A stretch of 8,410 nucleotides of DNA from Glacieibacterium sp964246975. GTDB taxonomy: Bacteria > Pseudomonadota > Alphaproteobacteria > Sphingomonadales > Sphingomonadaceae. The notes beneath the pieces were generated by a model, which saw only the letters and a list, made by a program, of their open reading frames with translations, was not told the DNA's origin and searched no databases. Below are positions 1 through 5,260 of this stretch, in pieces (positions within the stretch are counted from its first letter, which is position 1; each line of letters begins with the position of its first letter). The position numbers and the translations under genes are program-made. The stretch spans positions 1-8,410 of the forward strand of contig CAXTSL010000107.1 in the NCBI GenBank assembly GCA_964246975.1, written 5' to 3'.

Positions 1-951
1 CGCGCGGGCGAGGCGACGGTGTCGCTGCCGGGCGGCTGCGCCATCGGCAACCGGCCGATCGACCTGCATCTGAAGGCGCTCGAGCACCTTGGGGCCGAGA
101 TCGAATTAGCGGCGGGCTACGTCAAGGCGACTGCGAAGCAGGGCCTCAGCGGCGGGCGTTATGTCTTCCCGCTGGTCAGCGTCGGCGCGACCGAGAACGC
201 GGTCATGGCGGCGGTGCTAGCGCGCGGCGAGAGCGTCCTCGAAAACGTCGCGCGCGAGCCCGAAATCATCGACCTGTGCCGCTGCCTGATCGCGATGGGC
301 GCGAAGATCGACGGCGTCGGGACCGAGAAACTGACGATCCAGGGTGTCGTCAGGCTCCACGGCGCGACCTATGCCGTGATGCCCGACCGCATCGAGACGG
401 GCAGCTATGCCTGCGCGGCGGCGATCACCGGCGGCGAGATCGAGCTGCTTGGGGCCGAGGAGGCGACGCTCGGCGCGACCTTCGACGCGTTGCGCGAGGC
501 GGGGGTCGAGGCGACGCCGACCGCGAACGGCCTGATGGTGCGCCGGGCCAACGGCCTGCACGGCGTCACCGTCTCGACCGCACCCTACCCCGGCTTCCCG
601 ACCGACATGCAGGCGCAGTTCATGGCGATGCTGGCCGTCGCCGACGGCGCGTCGCTGCTGACCGAGACGATCTTCGAGAACCGCTACATGCACGTCCCCG
701 AGCTGGCGCGGATGGGGGCCGACGTGACGGTGCGCGGGCGCTCGGCGGTGGTGCGCGGCGTCAAGGGCCTCGTCGGCGCGCAGGTCATGGCGACCGACCT
801 GCGCGCCTCGATGAGCCTCGTGCTCGCGGGGCTGGCGGCAAAAGGCGAGACGGTGGTCAGCCGCGTCTATCACCTCGACCGCGGCTACGAGCGCCTCGAA
901 GAGAAATTGTCGGCGGTCGGGGCCGATATCGAGCGCGTCGGCGACGGCTGA
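1..951 (+). CDS. murA: UDP-N-acetylglucosamine 1-carboxyvinyltransferase MurA, 5'-truncated by window edge
   Basis: MurA catalyses the first committed step of peptidoglycan synthesis in the cytoplasm: it transfers enolpyruvate from PEP to UDP-GlcNAc. Frame 1 is open from the first base to the TGA at 949-951, giving 316 residues. The active-site loop LPGGCAIG is near the start, with the PEP-binding Cys at codon 13 (bases 37-39), equivalent to E. coli Cys115, followed by the family motif RPIDLHLKAL. About 100 N-terminal residues therefore lie outside the window, which fits a usual length near 420. The late motif DLRASMSLVLAG (codons 266-277) matches the conserved DLRA-S-LVLAG segment carrying the second substrate-binding Arg. 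The GTG at 19-21 is internal and not the start. The stop overlaps the next gene by one base (TGATG), so the two are probably translationally coupled. EPSP synthase (AroA) shares the fold but lacks this Cys loop. Confidence 0.97.
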   Translation, partial: RAGEATVSLPGGCAIGNRPIDLHLKALEHLGAEIELAAGYVKATAKQGLSGGRYVFPLVSVGATENAVMAAVLARGESVLENVAREPEIIDLCRCLIAMGAKIDGVGTEKLTIQGVVRLHGATYAVMPDRIETGSYACAAAITGGEIELLGAEEATLGATFDALREAGVEATPTANGLMVRRANGLHGVTVSTAPYPGFPTDMQAQFMAMLAVADGASLLTETIFENRYMHVPELARMGADVTVRGRSAVVRGVKGLVGAQVMATDLRASMSLVLAGLAAKGETVVSRVYHLDRGYERLEEKLSAVGADIERVGDG

Positions 952-1373
952 TGCGCGACAACCGCCTGCTGCTGCTGGCGCAGGACGCCGACGAGGTGCC
1001 GCTGCTGTCGGCGCTGAGCCAGTCGGCGATCGTGCGGCCTGCGGACATCGTCTGGGACCGGCGTGCGCGGCGGCTGGTGCTGCTGCTGTCGCGCTATCGT
1101 TGGGAGGCCCCCGGCACGCGCGTCCGCACCGCGCTGCGGTTCGAGAGCGTCACCGGCGTGCGGCGGCGCGGTTGGCCCGCGTGGAGCGACCGGGGCGCGG
1201 GCGACCCCGGCCAGACGATGCTCGAATTGCTGGCGTTCACCTTCGACGATGGCTTCGTGACCTTCGACTTCGCCGGTGGCGCGGCGTTGCGTGTCGCGGT
1301 CGAGTGCCCCGACCTGATCCTCGAAGACCTGTCGCCGCCGTGGCGCGCCGGACGCACACCCCGGCATGACTGA
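951..1373 (+). CDS. DUF2948 family protein, function unknown
   Basis: This is a 140-residue soluble protein with no signal peptide or membrane segment. It resembles the DUF2948 family, which is typically found next to murA in alphaproteobacteria; its function is not known to me. Recognisable features are the N-terminal LLAQDADEVPLLSALSQ segment, the aromatic/basic stretch SRYRWE, the RTALRFESV strand and a C-terminal ECPDLILEDL. It starts at the ATG overlapping the murA stop (951-953). A longer in-frame reading upstream exists but would lie wholly inside murA in another frame, so this start is preferred. The end overlaps the next gene by eight bases (ATGACTGA). The genes on either side suggest it is cotranscribed with murA, but say nothing firm about activity. 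Confidence 0.85.
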   Translation: MRDNRLLLLAQDADEVPLLSALSQSAIVRPADIVWDRRARRLVLLLSRYRWEAPGTRVRTALRFESVTGVRRRGWPAWSDRGAGDPGQTMLELLAFTFDDGFVTFDFAGGAALRVAVECPDLILEDLSPPWRAGRTPRHD

Positions 1374-2592
1374 GCCTTACGATGTCCTGATCGTCGGGGC
1401 GGGGCACGGCGGCGCGCAGGCGGCGATCGCGCTGCGCCAGCGCGGCTTCGTCGGCAGCGTCGCGCTGCTCGGCGACGAGCCCGACCCGCCCTACGAGCGC
1501 CCGCCGCTGTCGAAGGACTATCTGGCGGGCGACAAGCCCTTCGAGCGGCTGCTGATCCGGCCGCGCCTCTTCTGGGGCGAGCGCGACGTGACCCTGCGCC
1601 TCGGCTGCACCGTCGTGGCAGTCGATGCCGAGGCCCACAGCGCTACGCTGAGCGACGGCACGGCCATCGGCTATGCCAGCCTGATCTGGGCGACCGGGGG
1701 CGCACTACGCCGCCTGACCTGCGACGGCCACGACCTGCGCGGCGTCCACGCCGTTCGCACCCGCGCCGACGTCGACCGGATGATCGGCGAACTGGCCGAA
1801 ATCGCGACGGTCGCGGTGATCGGCGGCGGCTATATCGGCCTCGAAGCCGCCGCCGTGCTGACCAAACTCGGCAAGCGCGTCGTGGTGCTGGAGATGCAGG
1901 ACCGCGTGCTGGCGCGCGTCGCGGGCGAACCGCTGTCGCGCTTCTACGAGGCCGAGCATCGCGCCCACGGCGTCGACATCCGCCTCGGCGTCACCGTCGA
2001 GACAATCGTCGAGCGCGACGGTCGCGCGGCGGGCGTGCGGCTTGCCGACGGCAGCATCGTTGCCTGCGAGATGGTCGTCGTCGGCATCGGCATCGTCCCC
2101 GCCGTCGCGCCGCTGCTCGCGGCGGGCGCGGAGGGGGGCAATGGCGTACGCGTCGATGAACTGTGCCGCACCAGCCTCGCGGACGTGTTCGCCATCGGCG
2201 ACTGCGCGCTCCACGCCAACGCCTTTGCCGACGGCGCGCGCATCCGCCTCGAATCGGTCCAGAACGCCAATGATCAGGCGACGACGGTCGCCAAGCTGCT
2301 GACCGGTGCGCCCGAGCCCTACCACGCGGTACCGTGGTTCTGGTCGAACCAGTACGACCTGCGCCTGCAGACCGTCGGGCTGTCGGCGGGTTTCGACGAG
2401 GCACTCGTGCGCGGCGATCCGGCGACGCGCAGCTTTGCCGTCATCTACCGCCGGAATGGCGCGGTGATCGCGCTCGACTGCGTCAATGCCACCCGCGACT
2501 ATGCCCAGGGCCGCGCCCTCGTCGTCACGGGCAGCCGCGCCGCCGCGAGCGCGCTCGTCGATCCCGCCGTGCCGCTCAAGACGCTGGCCTGA
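1366..2592 (+). CDS. FAD-dependent NAD(P)H:ferredoxin/rubredoxin reductase (putidaredoxin reductase type)
   Basis: This 408-residue protein is a pyridine nucleotide-disulphide oxidoreductase-fold flavoenzyme that would pass electrons from NAD(P)H through FAD to a small iron-sulphur protein. The FAD Rossmann motif G11-x-G13-x-x-G16 is followed by PPYERPPLSKDYL, a signature of the putidaredoxin/rhodocoxin/BphA4-type reductases. The ATG motif WATGG is at 108-112, the NAD-binding G153-x-G155-x-x-G158 in VIGGGYIGLEAA, and the second FAD motif FAIGDCA near 275-281. The C-terminal domain opens with PWFWSNQYDLRLQ (W324 onward), characteristic of the Reductase_C domain. Length is normal for the family. 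No redox-active CxxxxC disulphide is seen, which argues against glutathione or lipoamide reductases. It overlaps the DUF2948 gene by eight bases. No ferredoxin, rubredoxin, P450 or dioxygenase gene is adjacent, so partner and pathway cannot be read from this window. Confidence 0.9.
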   Translation: MTEPYDVLIVGAGHGGAQAAIALRQRGFVGSVALLGDEPDPPYERPPLSKDYLAGDKPFERLLIRPRLFWGERDVTLRLGCTVVAVDAEAHSATLSDGTAIGYASLIWATGGALRRLTCDGHDLRGVHAVRTRADVDRMIGELAEIATVAVIGGGYIGLEAAAVLTKLGKRVVVLEMQDRVLARVAGEPLSRFYEAEHRAHGVDIRLGVTVETIVERDGRAAGVRLADGSIVACEMVVVGIGIVPAVAPLLAAGAEGGNGVRVDELCRTSLADVFAIGDCALHANAFADGARIRLESVQNANDQATTVAKLLTGAPEPYHAVPWFWSNQYDLRLQTVGLSAGFDEALVRGDPATRSFAVIYRRNGAVIALDCVNATRDYAQGRALVVTGSRAAASALVDPAVPLKTLA

Positions 2593-2617
2593 CCGTCGAA
2601 ACCCGCGACGACCTCGC

Positions 2618-2635
2618 GACCTGTCTAGTCAGGTC
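2618..2635. terminator. Possible bidirectional stem-loop between convergent genes
   Basis: GACCTG at 2618-2623 and CAGGTC at 2630-2635 form a perfect 6-bp inverted repeat around TCTAGT. It overlaps the spt stop codon (2629-2631) and lies in the 36-bp gap between the convergent reductase and spt genes. A G-U and a G-C pair could extend it. There is no T-run on either strand, so it is not a classical intrinsic terminator. The position between convergent genes is the main argument. Confidence 0.3.
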
Positions 2636-3906
2636 ACGCCGAGCGCCAACCCCACCTCCGCCGCTGCGGCCTCGAAGGCCGCGAGGATCGTCGCGATCTG
2701 CTCGGGCGTATGCTCGGCACACAGCGAGCAGCGCAGCAGGTAGGTGCCCATCGGCGTCGCGGGAGGCCGGGCAAAGTTCACATAGACGCCGCGTTCGAGC
2801 AGCGCCTGCCACATTCGCACCGTCGTCACCTGGTCGGGCATCATCACCGCGATGATCGCGCTCTGCGCCTCGGGCGTGCCGAGCGTGAAGCCACGCGCGC
2901 GCAGGCCGTCGTGCATCGCGCGGGTGTTGCCCCACAGCTGCCCGCGCTTGTTGTGGTTGTGCATCAGCTTGCGGATCGACGCGGCGCTCGACGCCATGAC
3001 CGTCGGCGGCAGCGCGGCGGTGAAGACATAGGGGCGGCAGACGAGGCGCAAGGCTTCGAACTTGGGGTGGTTCGAGACGCAGAAACCCCCCACCGTGCCG
3101 ACCGATTTCGAGAAGGTGCCGATGATGAAATCGACATCCGCCTCGACCCCCGCCGCCTCGGTGACGCCGCGCCCGTGGTCGCCGAAGAAGCCCATCGCGT
3201 GCGCCTCGTCGACGAGGATCATCGCGCCCGCCGCCTTCGCCACCGCGACCATCTCGGCCAAGGGCGCGATATCGCCGAGCATCGAATAGACGCCCTCCAG
3301 CACCACCAGCTTGCCGGCCTCGGGGGGCAGGCGGCCGAGGCGCTTCGCCAGGTCCTCGACGCTGTTGTGGCGGAAGCGCACGACGTCGGCGTTGCCCATG
3401 CTGCAGCCGTCGTAGATCGAGGCATGGCTGTCGGCGTCGAGGACGACGTAGTCGCCGCGCCCCGCGAGCGTCGAGACGATGCCGAGATTGGCCTGGTAGC
3501 CCGTCGAGAACACCATCGCGTGCGCCGTGCCGTAGAACGCGCACAGCGCCGCCTCGCAATCCTTGTGGCTGGCATAGGTGCCGTTGAGCACGCGGCTGCC
3601 CGTCGTCCCCGCGCCGAAGTCCCTGAGCGCCGCCTCGCCCGCCGCGATGACGTCGGCGTCGAAGGTCATGCCCATGTAATTATAGGTGCCGACGAGGATC
3701 GTCCGGACACCGCGTATCGTCGCCTCGGTCGGCGAATGCACCTCGGTCATGACGACGCCGACGGGGTCGCGCATCCCGGCGTCGAGGACCATCTGACGCT
3801 CGGCGACGAGGCCGTCGAACTTCGCCAACAGGTCGATCGAATGTCCGCCGGTCAGCCGATCTTCGGCAGGCGCGTCGGTCTCGCCCATCGCACCGGCGTC
3901 GCTCAT
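2629..3906 (-). CDS. spt: Serine palmitoyltransferase (PLP-dependent alpha-oxoamine synthase)
   Basis: This 425-residue soluble enzyme would condense L-serine with a long-chain acyl thioester, losing CO2, to give 3-oxo-sphinganine, the entry step of sphingolipid synthesis. The PLP-binding lysine is K267 in GTFSKSVGTVGG. H161 in DADSHASIYDG stacks on the cofactor ring, D233 and H236 lie in VDEAH, and R380 lies in ARPPATP. Each is offset by two from the S. paucimobilis residues H159, D231, H234, K265 and R378 as I recall them, which favours SPT over 8-amino-7-oxononanoate synthase, 5-aminolevulinate synthase or 2-amino-3-ketobutyrate ligase. No N-terminal membrane helix is seen, as expected for the soluble bacterial homodimer. 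The ATG at 3906-3904 overlaps the ACP stop (ATGA), implying translational coupling. A longer in-frame reading to 3990 adds an Arg/Ala-rich stretch inside the ACP gene and is rejected. It is the last gene of the unit. Confidence 0.95.
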   Translation of the reverse strand: MSDAGAMGETDAPAEDRLTGGHSIDLLAKFDGLVAERQMVLDAGMRDPVGVVMTEVHSPTEATIRGVRTILVGTYNYMGMTFDADVIAAGEAALRDFGAGTTGSRVLNGTYASHKDCEAALCAFYGTAHAMVFSTGYQANLGIVSTLAGRGDYVVLDADSHASIYDGCSMGNADVVRFRHNSVEDLAKRLGRLPPEAGKLVVLEGVYSMLGDIAPLAEMVAVAKAAGAMILVDEAHAMGFFGDHGRGVTEAAGVEADVDFIIGTFSKSVGTVGGFCVSNHPKFEALRLVCRPYVFTAALPPTVMASSAASIRKLMHNHNKRGQLWGNTRAMHDGLRARGFTLGTPEAQSAIIAVMMPDQVTTVRMWQALLERGVYVNFARPPATPMGTYLLRCSLCAEHTPEQIATILAAFEAAAAEVGLALGVT

Positions 3907-4145
3907 TTCGCGAGCTTCGCCACGGCGTCGGCGACCTGGCCGACGGTCTCCAGCTCGGGGAGCAGATTGAGCGGCAGCACGATATCCCACTCGTCCTCGA
4001 TATTCGCCACGAGGTCCATGACGGTCAGCGAATCGAGTTCGAGGTCGTCGGCGAAGGTCGTGCCCTCGGTCACGGCGAAATGCTTCTTGTTAAGCGGTTC
4101 GATGAGGTCGCCGATACGGGCGAAGATCTGGGCGCGGTCGGGCAT
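3903..4145 (-). CDS. Dedicated acyl carrier protein of the sphingolipid unit
   Basis: This 80-residue acidic acyl carrier protein carries the phosphopantetheine attachment motif DLELDSLTVMDLV with the modified serine at S39, the usual place in an approximately 80-residue ACP. It differs from the housekeeping fatty-acid AcpP in having an aromatic/hydrophobic third helix region (IEDEWDIVLPLNLL). It overlaps spt by four bases and follows a cerR-like gene, as in the Caulobacter ceramide locus. The inferred job is to hold the acyl chain activated by the upstream ligase and present it to Spt. AGGA about seven bases before the ATG at 4145 provides a good ribosome-binding site. That it is a specialised rather than general ACP is inferred from context and sequence, not shown. 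AcpR has been used as a name for such proteins. Confidence 0.92.
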   Translation of the reverse strand: MPDRAQIFARIGDLIEPLNKKHFAVTEGTTFADDLELDSLTVMDLVANIEDEWDIVLPLNLLPELETVGQVADAVAKLAK

Positions 4146-4209
4146 GCGGGTTTCCTGATGTCTGAAGCGCGGGTTGCCAAGATAAAATGGCCAAAGCGGG
4201 GCCGGGGCC
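4146..4209 (-). promoter_or_regulatory. cerR-acp spacer with ACP ribosome-binding site and an AT-rich imperfect inverted repeat
   Basis: This 64-bp spacer separates the cerR stop from the ACP start. In the transcribed direction it begins with a GC-rich GGCCCCGGCCCC run, then an AT-rich ATTTTATC core flanked by TTGGCC and TTGGCAA (imperfect inverted repeat TTGCCA 4174-4179 / TGGCCAA 4188-4194 on the plus strand). It ends with the Shine-Dalgarno AGGA before the ACP ATG. The AT-rich core stands out in this GC-rich sequence and could be an internal -10-like element or protein site. No convincing -35 partner is visible. Confidence 0.3.
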
Positions 4210-5106
4210 TCAACTCCGCAGCCACCCCGCCGCGCGATACCATGCGGCCGTCGCCGCCAGACCCTCGGCCAGCCCGACCTGCGGCACCCACAGCCCGCCG
4301 AGATTGTCCCCCCGCGCCACCCAGTCGGGGTGCGCGAGATAGCGCGCGCGCTCCAGCGTCAGGCGCGGCAGGCGGCGGCGCAGGCGACCGACGGCGGACT
4401 CGAACGCCGCCGCCGTGGTCAACCCGGCGGCGGGCACGCGCAGCACGCGCACCCCGCGTCCGACCGCCGCGCCGATGCTGCAGGCAAGGGTCACGTGATC
4501 GACCGGCGCGCCGTCGTCGATCTCATGCGTCGCGCGCGTCGCGGGCGCAGCGGTGAGCGTCAACAGCGCACGCGCGAGGTCGCCGACCTCGATCATCGAC
4601 ACACGCCCGCGCCACGGCACCACCGCCAGCCCGCGCGCCGCGAGCTGGAACAGCGCCAGCGTCTCGCGGTCGCCGGGGCCGTAGACGCCGGGCGGGCGGA
4701 CGATCGACCAGTCAAGGGCGGAATCTGCGACGAGCCGTTCGGACGCTGCCTTGCTCGCACCGTACGCCGACAGGCCGGGCTCGCGCGCCGCGAGGCTCGA
4801 GACATGGACGAAGCGGCGCGCGCCAGCGACTTGGGCGGCGGCGAGGACGGTCGCGGTCCCGGCGACGTTGCCCGCGAAGAAATCGGACAGGCGGCGCGCG
4901 TTGATGACGCCCGCGAGGTGGATGACCGCGTCCGCCCCCGCGCACAGGTCGCGCGGGTCGAGCAGGTCGCCGGGCACCCATGTCACCCCGGGCTGCGGCG
5001 GGCGGGCCGAGCGGGTCAGCGCGCGGACGCTGTGGCCCGCTTCAACGGCGAGGCGGAGGAGGTGCGCGCCGACGAAGCCGGTGCCGCCGGTGACGGCGAG
5101 GATCAC
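4210..5106 (-). CDS. cerR: NAD(P)-dependent epimerase/dehydratase-type reductase, probable ceramide/3-oxo-sphinganine reductase
   Basis: This 298-residue extended short-chain dehydrogenase has an N-terminal Rossmann motif TGGTGFVG (G7-x-x-G10-x-x-G13) right at the start, catalytic Ser within VHVSSLA (103-104) and the YxxxK pair Y115/K119 in SAYGASK. The C-terminal half is the variable substrate domain. By position between the ACP and acyl-ligase genes of a sphingolipid unit it corresponds to CerR of Caulobacter, which reduces the 3-keto group of the sphingoid base or oxidised ceramide. The family alone (NAD-dependent epimerases) would not say this, so the substrate is inferred from context. 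The start is GTG at 5106-5104; the Rossmann strand begins at residue 2, so no later start is possible. Its likely Shine-Dalgarno GAGG (5116-5113) sits six bases upstream, inside a 9-bp hairpin of the adjoining repeat block. Short-chain dehydrogenase proteins related to complex I subunit NDUFA9 are the main alternative. Confidence 0.85.
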   Translation of the reverse strand: MILAVTGGTGFVGAHLLRLAVEAGHSVRALTRSARPPQPGVTWVPGDLLDPRDLCAGADAVIHLAGVINARRLSDFFAGNVAGTATVLAAAQVAGARRFVHVSSLAAREPGLSAYGASKAASERLVADSALDWSIVRPPGVYGPGDRETLALFQLAARGLAVVPWRGRVSMIEVGDLARALLTLTAAPATRATHEIDDGAPVDHVTLACSIGAAVGRGVRVLRVPAAGLTTAAAFESAVGRLRRRLPRLTLERARYLAHPDWVARGDNLGGLWVPQVGLAEGLAATAAWYRAAGWLRS

Positions 5107-5111
5107 GTCTG

Positions 5112-5134
5112 CCCTCTCCCTCTAGGGGAGAGGG
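5112..5134 (-). promoter_or_regulatory. Hairpin containing the cerR ribosome-binding site
   Basis: In the mRNA, CCCUCUCCC (from 5134-5126) can pair perfectly with GGGAGAGGG (5120-5112), whose GAGG/GGAG core is the only Shine-Dalgarno candidate before the cerR GTG at 5106, at normal spacing. When folded, the 9-bp stem would hide the site. Two more CCCUCUCCC copies upstream in the leader (complements of 5160-5168 and 5248-5256) could compete for it. Pairing is seen in the sequence; a regulatory effect is inferred. Confidence 0.5.
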
Positions 5135-5256
5135 ACAGGTCGCCCCCTTCGGGCGACCAGGGAGAGGGGGCGAAAGAACAGGGCGGGCGCGCGATTTCGC
5201 CCTCTCTCCCCGCTCGCGCAAGGGCGCGAGTCGCCCTCTCCCCTGAAGGGAGAGGG
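5112..5256. repeat. Block of palindromic CCCTCTCCC/GGGAGAGGG repeats between two operon genes
   Basis: The 154-bp spacer between the ligase and cerR genes is almost wholly made of inverted repeats. H1: CCCTCTCCC 5112-5120 / GGGAGAGGG 5126-5134, loop 5. H2: GGTCGCCC 5138-5145 / GGGCGACC 5151-5158, loop 5. H3: 5160-5175 / 5196-5211, 15 of 16 bases paired, loop 20. H4: CTCGCGC 5213-5219 / GCGCGAG 5224-5230, loop 4. H5: CCCTCTCCC 5234-5242 / GGGAGAGGG 5248-5256, loop 5. H1 and H5 have identical stems and share the flanks GC...AC, so they bracket the block as direct copies of one hairpin. This is the look of a dispersed REP-like intergenic element, a type of CT-rich palindrome often seen between genes in alphaproteobacteria. 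Copy number elsewhere cannot be judged here. No open reading frame or T-run is present. Confidence 0.8.
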
Positions 5257-5260
5257 ACGG

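Noticed and set aside
217..873. Open frame antisense to murA
   Set aside because: It is rich in Arg, His, Ala and Asp without motifs, and lies wholly opposite a well-supported essential gene.
2629..3906. Assignment as 8-amino-7-oxononanoate synthase, ALA synthase or KBL
   Set aside because: The residue pattern around K267, H161 and R380, and the linked ACP, cerR-like and ligase genes, fit serine palmitoyltransferase. No biotin, haem or threonine-degradation gene is near.
2710..4158. 482-codon open frame on the plus strand opposite spt and the ACP gene
   Set aside because: It is the antisense shadow of spt/ACP caused by high GC at third positions. The translation is Arg/His/Ala-rich with no domain, while the minus strand shows full catalytic motifs.
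5112..5256. CRISPR array
   Set aside because: The repeated units are short palindromes with irregular spacing and no constant-length spacers, and no cas gene is visible.
5234..5256. Intrinsic terminator after the acyl ligase gene
   Set aside because: The H5 stem follows the stop closely, but there is no U-run in the transcribed direction and the next gene continues the same pathway; attenuation is possible but a true terminator is not supported.
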